A DNA stretch of 7,547 nucleotides from an uncultured Halieaceae bacterium (GTDB lineage: Bacteria; Pseudomonadota; Gammaproteobacteria; Pseudomonadales; Halieaceae), in assembly GCA_938074135.1 (NCBI GenBank), contig CALJFL010000118.1, positions 1 through 7,547 of the forward strand, read 5' to 3'. A program made the position numbers and the translations under genes. This document shows, one piece after another, positions 1 to 6,806 of this stretch; position 1 is the stretch's first letter; each line of letters begins with the position of its first letter. The notes beneath the pieces were generated by a model. That model saw nothing but the letters and a program-made list of their open reading frames with translations, had not been told where the DNA came from and ran no database searches.

Positions 1-455
1 CCAGCGGTGGTCAATTGCAGCACCTCGCCCTCGGCAATGGTGGCAGAGGCGTTGGCCAGGATGCGCAAAACGTCGAGCGAGCCGGACTCCACCATCAATT
101 GGAACGAGCGACTGAACAGGAAATCGCCGACCAGCACGCTGGCTTGATTGCCCCAAACCGCATTGGCTGTGGCGTTGCCGCGGCGCAGATCGCTCTCGTC
201 GACAACATCGTCGTGCAGCAAGGTGGCGGTGTGGATGAACTCGACAACCGCAGCGAAGCGGACTTGCCGCTGGTCGCAGGCACCCAGGGCTTTCGCCGCC
301 AACAGGACCAGTAGCGGCCGCAGCCGCTTGCCGCCGGCGTCCACGATGTAGTGGCCGATGTTTTCTACCATGTCGACGTCGGATTCGAGCTGCTCAATGA
401 TGAGGCGATTGACCTGCTCGAATTCACTCGCCACGGTGTTGCCGATTTGCTGCAT
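1..455 (-). CDS. ispB: Octaprenyl diphosphate synthase, N-terminal part (cut by window edge)
   Basis: Trans-type polyprenyl diphosphate synthase that elongates farnesyl diphosphate with isopentenyl diphosphate to make the ubiquinone side chain; cytosolic. The first 151 codons are visible, about half of the usual 320 or so residues; the rest lies beyond the left edge. The frame shows the family signature in order: GGKRLRP at residues 41-47, which binds the pyrophosphate, then FIHTATLLHDDVVDESD at 73-89, containing the first Asp-rich motif DDVVD at 82-86 that binds magnesium and the allylic substrate, then LRRG at 90-93 and SVLVGDFLFSR at 106-116. The ATG at 455 is the only sensible start: reading upstream in frame, a TAG stop is reached before any other start codon. 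It is divergent from rplU, as in E. coli and Pseudomonas. The symbol follows the close match to E. coli IspB; the exact chain length made (C40 or C45) cannot be read from this part. Confidence 0.95.
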   Translation of the reverse strand, partial: MQQIGNTVASEFEQVNRLIIEQLESDVDMVENIGHYIVDAGGKRLRPLLVLLAAKALGACDQRQVRFAAVVEFIHTATLLHDDVVDESDLRRGNATANAVWGNQASVLVGDFLFSRSFQLMVESGSLDVLRILANASATIAEGEVLQLTTA

Positions 456-485
456 AAAAGGGGAGTCGTAGTTGTACGCTCGGGC

Positions 486-514
486 ATGCTAGGGTGCGCC
501 AGCAGAGGTGTCAA
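486..514 (-). promoter_or_regulatory. Sigma-70 promoter of ispB
   Basis: On the minus strand a perfect -35 TTGACA (509-514) and a -10 TAGCAT (486-491) are separated by exactly 17 bp. Transcription would start near 479, leaving a leader of about 24 nt before the ispB ATG at 455. No Shine-Dalgarno sequence is visible in that leader; the bases just before the start are pyrimidine-rich (CTCCCCTTTT). Confidence 0.75.
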
Positions 515-585
515 GCGGCCGCGTAGTCTCCCAAAACCCGGGTATTAATGCCGCTAAGTTATTGTCTTTACAGGGGAAATAAACC

Positions 586-614
586 TTGCCCCGGAGGGGT
601 GATTTCAGTAAAAT
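586..614 (+). promoter_or_regulatory. Sigma-70 promoter of rplU-rpmA
   Basis: -35 TTGCCC (586-591) and -10 TAAAAT (609-614) are separated by 17 bp. The stretch after the -10 is CGCCGCC, a GC-rich discriminator of the kind known from stringently controlled ribosomal promoters; that this one is ppGpp-responsive is inference. Transcription should begin around 619-622, giving a leader of about 130 nt before the rplU start codon. Confidence 0.7.
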
Positions 615-620
615 CGCCGC

Positions 621-730
621 CCTCTACCCCCGGTGCAAGCGCGAAAGCGTCGCCTGGAGGTGTTTTTAAACTGTTTGTGCCTAGCTCTGCCCCCTTGATT
701 TTAAAGGGTTTTTTCCGAATGCGAGCAGGC
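621..730 (+). ncRNA. Structured 5' leader of the rplU-rpmA mRNA (putative regulatory RNA)
   Basis: Two stem domains can be drawn by hand. Domain 1 starts at the predicted transcript 5' end: CCTCTA (621-626) pairs with TGGAGG (655-660), GGTG (632-635) with CGCC (651-654), and GCGC (639-642) with GCGT (647-650), closed by a GAAA tetraloop (643-646). The 3' strand of this domain is continuous, while the 5' strand carries two bulges (CCCCC 627-631 and CAA 636-638). Domain 2 pairs GCCT-A-GCTC-T-GC (679-690) with GC-GAGC-AGGC (721-730): ten base pairs with two single-base bulges, enclosing a small terminator-like hairpin. The helix ends 9 bases before the rplU Shine-Dalgarno sequence. Autoregulatory mRNA leaders are common for ribosomal protein operons, so control by L21 or L27 is a natural guess, but I cannot match this fold to a named RNA family. 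It was judged by eye, without energy calculation or alignment. Confidence 0.5.
692..714 (+). terminator. Weak terminator-like hairpin inside the rplU leader (possible attenuator)
   Basis: CCCTT (692-696) pairs with AAGGG (704-708) across a 7-base loop and is followed directly by six T (709-714). The stem has only five pairs, so it is probably a pause site or partial terminator. It lies within the loop of the longer helix 679-690/721-730, whose right arm is transcribed only if polymerase reads through. Confidence 0.4.
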
Positions 731-749
731 TAATTAAACGGAGTAAGCA

Positions 750-1058
750 ATGTACGCAGTTATTGAAAGTGGCGGTAAACAGCACCGCGTGGTTGAGGGC
801 GAGACCCTTAAACTGGAAAAAATTGAAGCCGCTACCGGTGAGACCGTCGAATTCGACAAGGTTCTCATGATCGGTGGCGACGACGTCAAAATTGGCACCC
901 CGCTGGTTGCGGGTGGCAAGGTTACCGCGGAAGTGGTTGATCAGGGACGTCACAAGAAGATCAAGATTGTTAAGTTCAATCGCCGTAAGCACTATCGGAG
1001 AGAAACTGGCCATCGTCAGTGGTACACCGAAGTCAAGATTACCGGCATCACGGCGTAA
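750..1058 (+). CDS. rplU: Large-subunit ribosomal protein L21 (bL21)
   Basis: Structural protein of the 50S subunit that binds 23S rRNA and is incorporated together with L20. The product has 102 residues, against 103 in E. coli. It starts with the typical [18 protein letters not shown] and shows the basic, RNA-binding C-terminal part [21 protein letters not shown] (about residues 71-91) followed by the terminal strand YTEVKITGI. The ATG at 750 is preceded by GGAG (740-743) at a 6-base spacing. It is the first gene of a two-gene operon with rpmA, 15 bases downstream. Transcription comes from the promoter at 586-614 through a long structured leader, which makes regulation at the mRNA level likely. 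Confidence 0.98.
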   Translation: MYAVIESGGKQHRVVEGETLKLEKIEAATGETVEFDKVLMIGGDDVKIGTPLVAGGKVTAEVVDQGRHKKIKIVKFNRRKHYRRETGHRQWYTEVKITGITA

Positions 1059-1073
1059 GCGAGGAGAACGGAT

Positions 1074-1331
1074 ATGGCACACAAGAAAGCAGGCGGTAGT
1101 ACGCGTAACGGCCGTGATTCCCAGAGCAAGCGTCTCGGCGTAAAGCGTTTTGGCGGCGAGACCGTTAAGTCCGGCAACATTATCGTACGTCAGCGTGGAA
1201 CACGCTTTCACGCGGGCGACAACGTTGGTATCGGTAAGGATCACACCTTGTTCGCTACCAGTGATGGCAAGGTTGAGTTTGTGGTCAAGGGCCCGCGCAG
1301 CCGCAAGTACGTTCAGGTGGTGAGCGCCTGA
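1074..1331 (+). CDS. rpmA: Large-subunit ribosomal protein L27 (bL27)
   Basis: 50S protein whose flexible N-terminal tail reaches the peptidyl-transferase centre. The 85-residue product has the conserved start [16 protein letters not shown], with Ala2-His3-Lys4-Lys5 following the initiator Met directly. There is thus no cleavable N-terminal extension of the kind found in Firmicutes. The blocks [10 protein letters not shown] (20-29), [17 protein letters not shown] (36-52) and the C-terminal [11 protein letters not shown] are typical of the family. The start has a strong Shine-Dalgarno sequence, GAGGAG at 1061-1066, 7 bases upstream. The gene is cotranscribed with rplU and ends 27 bases before a strong intrinsic terminator. 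Confidence 0.98.
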   Translation: MAHKKAGGSTRNGRDSQSKRLGVKRFGGETVKSGNIIVRQRGTRFHAGDNVGIGKDHTLFATSDGKVEFVVKGPRSRKYVQVVSA

Positions 1332-1358
1332 ACAGCGGTTCACGCTAAACCCCGAAGA

Positions 1359-1388
1359 AGCCTCGTCAACTGACGGGGCTTTTTTTTT
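1359..1388 (+). terminator. Intrinsic terminator of the rplU-rpmA operon
   Basis: AGCCTCGTC (1359-1367) pairs with GACGGGGCT (1372-1380) across the 4-base loop AACT: nine pairs including one T-G wobble. Nine consecutive T (1380-1388) follow. This is a textbook rho-independent terminator; it separates the ribosomal protein operon from obgE. Confidence 0.92.
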
Positions 1389-1434
1389 GCCTTGATATTG
1401 GCAAACCCCGGGCCAAGGCGGTTGCAGGAACAAA

Positions 1435-2660
<1,226 letters not shown>

Positions 2661-2668
2661 GAATTGCC

Positions 2669-3790
2669 ATGGTCGCGCGTGAAGAAATAGCCGCCGCCCG
2701 CCGCTGGGTGGTAAAAGTCGGCAGCGCCCTGCTGACGGATGACGGGCGCGGGCTGGATACTGCAATGATCAGCAATCTGGTTGACCAGCTGGCGACCCTG
2801 CGAGACGCGGGAATCGAGGTAGTGCTGGTGTCCAGTGGGGCGGTCGCCGCCGGCATGGTGCGGTTGGGCTGGACCAGCAGGCCGACGGTCTTGCACGATT
2901 TGCAGGCCGCCGCAGCGGTCGGTCAGTCGGGTCTGGTGCAAAGTTACGAAACCGCCTTCAAGCGGCACGACATTACCACCGCCCAGGTGTTGCTGGTGCA
3001 CGATGATGTGCTGGCCCGGGACCGTTACCTGAATGCCCGCGGTACACTCAATACCCTGTTGGGCTTCGGTGTCGTGCCGGTGGTCAACGAAAACGATACC
3101 GTAGTGACCGACGAGATACGCTTCGGTGACAACGACACCCTGGCAGCGCTGGTTGCCAACCTCATCGACGCCGACGCCCTGTTGCTGCTTACTGATCAGC
3201 AGGGCCTGTACAGCGCCGACCCGCGGAGTAATCCCGAGGCCACCCTGGTGGAGGTCAGCGACGTCAATGCCCCGGAGCTGGACCTGATGGCGGGTGAGGG
3301 CGGTAGCCTCGGTCGCGGTGGCATGGTGACCAAACTACGGGCCGCCAGACTGGCAGCGCGCTCCGGCACAGAGACCGTTATCGCCAGTGGTCGTATACCG
3401 GATGTGGTGGCTACTGTTGCCAGCGGTGCCAATACAGGCACCTGGCTGCGCACCGGCAAGCGCCCGGAAAATGCTCGCAAGCAGTGGTTGGCGAGTATGG
3501 TGCAGGTTCAGGGTAGTGTTGAACTGGATGACGGCGCGGTCAAGGTGTTGCGCGACTCCGGACGCAGTTTGCTGCCCGTGGGTGTGCGCGGTGTACACGG
3601 TGACTTCAAGCGCGGTGATATGGTGTCTTGCCGGGACGGTGACGGTCGCGAAATTGCTCGCGGCCTGGTCAATTACAATGCCGGGGAAACGAGCCGCATC
3701 ATGGGGTCAGCCTCGGCTGCAATCGAGGGAATCCTCGGTTATGGCGGTGACGCTGAACTCATTCACCGCGACAACCTCATTCTGGTCTAG
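2669..3790 (+). CDS. proB: Glutamate 5-kinase with PUA domain
   Basis: Phosphorylates glutamate with ATP to gamma-glutamyl phosphate, the first and feedback-controlled step of proline synthesis; cytosolic. The 373-residue length fits the full two-domain form. The amino acid kinase domain (about 1-255) carries VVKVGSALL (14-22) for phosphate binding, [11 protein letters not shown] (52-62), the glutamate-site segment [19 protein letters not shown] (138-156), [14 protein letters not shown] (172-185) and [12 protein letters not shown] (215-226). The C-terminal PUA domain spans about 275-365. The ATG at 2669 has AGGA at 2659-2662, which overlaps the obgE stop codon TAG (2658-2660), so translation of the two genes is probably coupled. 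proA, the next enzyme of the pathway, is not in the window, as in Pseudomonas. No terminator is visible after the stop codon. Confidence 0.97.
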   Translation: MVAREEIAAARRWVVKVGSALLTDDGRGLDTAMISNLVDQLATLRDAGIEVVLVSSGAVAAGMVRLGWTSRPTVLHDLQAAAAVGQSGLVQSYETAFKRHDITTAQVLLVHDDVLARDRYLNARGTLNTLLGFGVVPVVNENDTVVTDEIRFGDNDTLAALVANLIDADALLLLTDQQGLYSADPRSNPEATLVEVSDVNAPELDLMAGEGGSLGRGGMVTKLRAARLAARSGTETVIASGRIPDVVATVASGANTGTWLRTGKRPENARKQWLASMVQVQGSVELDDGAVKVLRDSGRSLLPVGVRGVHGDFKRGDMVSCRDGDGREIARGLVNYNAGETSRIMGSASAAIEGILGYGGDAELIHRDNLILV

Positions 3791-3794
3791 GGTA

Positions 3795-5336
3795 TTAGCT
3801 GAGCCAGCGTCCCAGTGGTGTTTTCAGCCACATGAAGTCCATCAATTTTTTCATCCCCTCGGCACTTTCGATGTTGTTGGGGTAGGCGTTTTGCATCTTG
3901 CCGCCAAAACGATCAACGACAATGGGCATCTCGTGACAGTAACCGCGCAGACCTTTTTTGCCATTGACCTGACCCAGCCCTGAATTTTTCTTGCCGCCGA
4001 AAGGCGCGGCGGGTATGCCATAGCTGACAGCCATATCGTTGACGCTGCACGAGCCGGTGTCGATCGCCGTCGCCAGCCGATAGCCCTTGTCCTTGTCTTT
4101 GGTCCAGACATTACCGTTCAGGCCAAACTCGGAATCGTTGGCCAGCGCCAGCGCCTCGTCTTCGTTGGCAACCTTTTGTATGCACAGGATAGGTCCGAAG
4201 GTCTCGTGAATCATGATGTCCATGTCGTTGGACACTTCGGTGACGACGGTGGGTTCGTAGTAGAGACCGGGCAGGTCCGGGTTGCGCCTGCCGCCCATCA
4301 GGATGTTGGCGCCCTTGGCCCGGGCATCTTCCACATGGGCCTCAATAATAGCCATCTGTCGGTCCCAGAATACGGCACCGACGTCCTCCGCCCAGCCATG
4401 TTGCGACCCCTGCTTGAGGTGTTGTCCTTTTTCCATGATCAGGCGCAGAAACTCGTCGTAAACCTCGGCCACCACGTAAATTCGCTCGGTGCCGCAGCAG
4501 TAATGCCCGGTATTCATACAAGAACCCAGCCAGGCGCCATCGGCGGCCCGGTCCAGGTCGGCGTCGGCACAGACGATCATTGCATCGTTACCCCCCAGCT
4601 CCAGCGTACAGGGGATGAGCTGGCTGGCGCAGGCTTCGGCTACCTTGCGACCGGTTGCAACGCTGCCGGTAAAAGACACTTTATCGACACCGCCGCGAAC
4701 GATCGCCGCGCCGGTTTCGCCATCGCCCAACAACACCTGCAGCACGCCCTCAGGCAGGCCGGCATCATTGAGTATCGTTTCGGCCAGTTTGGCGGAGTAG
4801 GGCGTCACTTCGGAGCCTTTGGCAACAACCGTATTGCCGGCCAGTATTGCCTGCACCGCCTGGTTCATGACCAGTACGAACGGTCCATTCCAGGGCGTGA
4901 TCAGACCGACCACTCCCAGTGGCTTATAGACGATGCGCAACTGTTTCATGATGCCCAGAATGCCATGCACCTTGCGCTTGCGTGGTTGCAGGAACTTCTC
5001 GGCGTTCTTGGCGTAGTAACACAGGGAGTCTGCTACCGAAAATATTTCCATGCTCATGGCATCGGTGCGCGCCTTGCCTGTTTCGGCGACGACTGTGTCG
5101 ATGATGTCGTCCTGTCGCTCAAGCACCAGGCGCAGGGCTTTCTCGATAATCTGTCGCCGGCTTTTCATGGAAGTGGCCGCCCAGGATGGCTGCGCTTTCC
5201 TGGCCCTGGCGATCGCCTCGGCCACGTCATCGGCATTGGCGCAGACCAGCTCGCCGGTAGTCTCCAGCGTGACCGGGCTGCGCAGTTGCAGGTGACGTCG
5301 TGAGTCGGTGGATTCGATCGGCTCGTACAGTGACAT
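3795..5336 (-). CDS. NAD(P)-dependent aldehyde dehydrogenase, substrate unknown
   Basis: Oxidises an aldehyde to the acid with NAD(P)+; cytosolic, 513 residues. The superfamily motifs are in order: ITPWNGP (146-152, catalytic Asn150), KGSE (173-176) at the cofactor adenosine site, SFTGSVATGR (221-230) for the Rossmann loop, LELGG (245-249, general base Glu246), GHYCCGTER (277-285, catalytic Cys280), ETFGPI (378-383, Glu378 contacting nicotinamide ribose) and FGGKKNSGLG (446-455). All key residues are present, so the enzyme should be active. The usual Gln of the GQxC motif is His278. About 30 residues after the oligomerisation region, ending MDFMWLKTPLGRWLS, extend beyond many relatives. The ATG at 5336 has AAGGAA (5343-5348) 6 bases upstream. 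The gene has its own promoter with a palindromic operator, suggesting induction by a substrate. No neighbour in the window reveals the pathway; the regulator must lie elsewhere. Confidence 0.93.
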   Translation of the reverse strand: MSLYEPIESTDSRRHLQLRSPVTLETTGELVCANADDVAEAIARARKAQPSWAATSMKSRRQIIEKALRLVLERQDDIIDTVVAETGKARTDAMSMEIFSVADSLCYYAKNAEKFLQPRKRKVHGILGIMKQLRIVYKPLGVVGLITPWNGPFVLVMNQAVQAILAGNTVVAKGSEVTPYSAKLAETILNDAGLPEGVLQVLLGDGETGAAIVRGGVDKVSFTGSVATGRKVAEACASQLIPCTLELGGNDAMIVCADADLDRAADGAWLGSCMNTGHYCCGTERIYVVAEVYDEFLRLIMEKGQHLKQGSQHGWAEDVGAVFWDRQMAIIEAHVEDARAKGANILMGGRRNPDLPGLYYEPTVVTEVSNDMDIMIHETFGPILCIQKVANEDEALALANDSEFGLNGNVWTKDKDKGYRLATAIDTGSCSVNDMAVSYGIPAAPFGGKKNSGLGQVNGKKGLRGYCHEMPIVVDRFGGKMQNAYPNNIESAEGMKKLMDFMWLKTPLGRWLS

Positions 5337-5367
5337 GGCAGGTTCCTTGGTATTGCTGCGAGGGCAT

Positions 5368-5389
5368 CAAACTAATGGTCATTAGTTTG
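5368..5389. promoter_or_regulatory. Perfect inverted repeat, probable repressor operator
   Basis: CAAACTAATG (5368-5377) and CATTAGTTTG (5380-5389) are exact reverse complements separated by GT. The 22-bp site covers most of the -35/-10 spacer and the whole -10 of the aldehyde dehydrogenase promoter, so a bound dimer would block RNA polymerase. Size and symmetry fit a TetR-type operator, but the regulator is not encoded here and its family is inference. Confidence 0.65.
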
Positions 5390-5397
5390 GCTGTCAA
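5369..5397 (-). promoter_or_regulatory. Sigma-70 promoter of the aldehyde dehydrogenase gene
   Basis: On the minus strand a perfect -35 TTGACA (5392-5397) stands 17 bp from a -10-like TAGTTT (5369-5374). The transcript would start near 5362, leaving a leader of about 25 nt that contains the AAGGAA ribosome binding site. The poor -10 next to a perfect -35, with a palindrome over the spacer, suits a regulated promoter. Confidence 0.65.
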
Positions 5398-5501
5398 TGA
5401 CCTTTAGGGTCGCCCGGCTGACGGGAACGATCACGCCAATAGCTGGCGCCTCCCGGGCGGATAGGCTAACGTCTGCAGTCGCTGGCCAACGGGGGACGAC
5501 A

Positions 5502-5876
5502 GTGCAGCTATTCGTTTTAATGCTGGGGGTAATCATCAGCGCGCTGGGACTGGCCGTGCTGGTGCGCCCGGCTGCAATGCTGGGCCTTATCGATAACATT
5601 TTTGACAGCCGCTGGCTCTACCTGGTGGCCCTGATCCGTTTTCTGGTCGGTGCAGGGCTGATTGCCGCCGCCCCGGCGGTGGCCTTCACACCGGTGGTGG
5701 CGGCCCTGGGCTGGCTGTTTGCCCTGGGTGGCCTGCTGTTGGTCACGATACCGGTGCCGACGGTGCGCCGGATCGCGGCGTGGTTCACCGGTTTGCCCCT
5801 CTGGCAGACCCGTTTATGGACCTTACTGGCGATGGGTCTGGGTTTGTTCTTCATCTATGCGGCGATAGGACCCTAG
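5502..5876 (+). CDS. Four-helix integral membrane protein of unknown function
   Basis: I do not recognise this 124-residue protein. It is almost entirely hydrophobic, with four predicted membrane segments at about 2-21, 39-60, 63-83 and 104-122. Short charged turns sit between them: VRPA at 21-24, DNIFDSR at 31-37 and VRR at 88-90. No catalytic or metal-binding motif is seen. I chose GTG 5502 as start because GGGGGA (5491-5496) lies 5 bases before it and the first helix begins directly after it. The longer frame from ATG 5397 would add 35 polar, non-hydrophobic residues, has no ribosome binding site and would begin inside the divergent promoter. Only weak -35/-10 matches are found upstream (CTGACG at 5418 with TAGCTG at 5440). 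The metal transporter gene follows after 68 bases on the same strand; cotranscription is possible but not shown. Confidence 0.7.
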   Translation: MQLFVLMLGVIISALGLAVLVRPAAMLGLIDNIFDSRWLYLVALIRFLVGAGLIAAAPAVAFTPVVAALGWLFALGGLLLVTIPVPTVRRIAAWFTGLPLWQTRLWTLLAMGLGLFFIYAAIGP

Positions 5877-5944
5877 AAGGGCAATTACAAGCTTCGGCCA
5901 ATGTGAAATAATCGCGGGCTGTTTTTGAATAGGTCAATGCCGGG

Positions 5945-6790
5945 ATGTCCGTGTCACCCGCTCTGCTGCTGGTAATTTACTGTATTGCGATAGCGCTGTT
6001 CTCGCTGGTCGGTGGGCTGCTGCCTGGCCTGGTACGGATGACCCATACCCGCACCCAGCTGATCATGAGCTTCGTCTCCGGCCTGATGCTGGGCGTTGCC
6101 TTCTACCATTTGCTGCCACACAGCATTGCGCTGCAGCACAGCCCACTGGGGGCTGATACCTCGGTGTGGTGGCTGATGATCGGCCTGATAGTGATGTTGT
6201 TGCTGCTGCGTATGTTCCATTTTCACCAGCATGACTTCAGTGGTGAGGAAGACGTCCACCACGACCACCATCACCCTGAGCCGTCCGTCCACAAACTGAG
6301 CTGGGTGGGTATCTTCCTGGGTCTGGGTTTGCATACGCTGATCGACGGCGTGGCGCTCGGGGCGGTGCTGCAAACCGAGGCCGGCACTGTGGCGACCGCG
6401 GGTTTGCTGGGAATAGGTGTCTTTCTGGCGATTCTGCTGCACAAGCCGCTGGATGCCATGTCCATCACTACCATTATGCAGGCCGGTGGCTGGAGCAGCG
6501 GCGCACGGCGCACCACTAACATCCTGTTTGCCCTTCTTTGCCCGCTGGGCGCACTGTTGTTTTACTTCGGTGTGGATATGCTGGCAACCAGTCGTGACCT
6601 GGTGGTATCCGCGGCGCTGGCGTTCTCCGCCGGGGCGTTTATCTGTATTGCCTTGAGTGACCTGCTGCCGGAAGTCCATTTTCACAGTCATGACCGCGGT
6701 AAGTTGTCGCTGGCCTTTATTCTGGGCATCGCCCTGGCCTATGCTATTGGTGGTCTGGAGCCGGCCGCTGCTCATCTGGCCGGTCATTGA
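5945..6790 (+). CDS. ZIP-family divalent metal transporter
   Basis: Inner-membrane permease of the ZIP (ZRT/IRT-like) family, expected to move zinc or another divalent metal into the cytoplasm. The 281-residue product has about eight hydrophobic segments. A variable loop between the third and fourth (about 91-117) is very rich in His and acidic residues (FHFHQHD at 91-97, HHDHHH at 105-110), a common metal-binding feature of the family. The transport-site helices carry GLHTLIDG (128-135) and LLHKPLDAMS (164-173), the positions of the family's HNxPDG and HExPxE motifs, here with substitutions. The start ATG 5945 lacks a good Shine-Dalgarno sequence (AGG at 5931-5933 is 11 bases away). The isoprenylcysteine-methyltransferase-like gene follows after 16 bases. 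No clear zinc-regulator site was found in the 68-base upstream gap. The metal carried is not known. Confidence 0.88.
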   Translation: MSVSPALLLVIYCIAIALFSLVGGLLPGLVRMTHTRTQLIMSFVSGLMLGVAFYHLLPHSIALQHSPLGADTSVWWLMIGLIVMLLLLRMFHFHQHDFSGEEDVHHDHHHPEPSVHKLSWVGIFLGLGLHTLIDGVALGAVLQTEAGTVATAGLLGIGVFLAILLHKPLDAMSITTIMQAGGWSSGARRTTNILFALLCPLGALLFYFGVDMLATSRDLVVSAALAFSAGAFICIALSDLLPEVHFHSHDRGKLSLAFILGIALAYAIGGLEPAAAHLAGH

Positions 6791-6806
6791 GCGAGGTTAA
6801 CTGACT

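Noticed and set aside
15..314. 99-codon open frame on the plus strand at the left edge
   Set aside because: It is antisense to ispB, whose conserved DDVVD and GGKRLRP motifs are clear on the minus strand.
660..698. 12-codon GTG frame ending in the terminator-like hairpin, considered as an attenuator leader peptide
   Set aside because: The only purine-rich site (GGAGG, 656-660) overlaps the GTG, so spacing is impossible, and the codons show no run for one amino acid.
548..733. 61-codon open frame in the rplU leader
   Set aside because: Its ATG lies upstream of the predicted transcript start and has no ribosome binding site. The region is better explained by promoter elements and RNA structure.
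1389..1420. Inverted repeat GCCTTG (1389-1394) / CAAGGC (1414-1419) downstream of the rpmA terminator
   Set aside because: It competes with an overlapping alternative pairing (TTGGC 1398-1402 / GCCAA 1412-1416), has no T-run, and may be chance in a GC-rich gap.
4176..5303. 375-codon open frame on the plus strand
   Set aside because: It is entirely antisense to the aldehyde dehydrogenase gene, whose active-site motifs are all intact. No ribosome binding site or recognisable domain was seen.
5877..5944. Promoter or zinc-regulator (Zur) site ahead of the ZIP transporter
   Set aside because: TTACAA (5885-5890) with TAATCG (5909-5914) is a poor promoter match, and no convincing symmetric Zur-like site is present in the gap.
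5954..6787. 277-codon open frame on the minus strand
   Set aside because: It is antisense to the ZIP transporter and very rich in Gln, His and Arg, as expected from the complement of Leu- and His-rich membrane codons.
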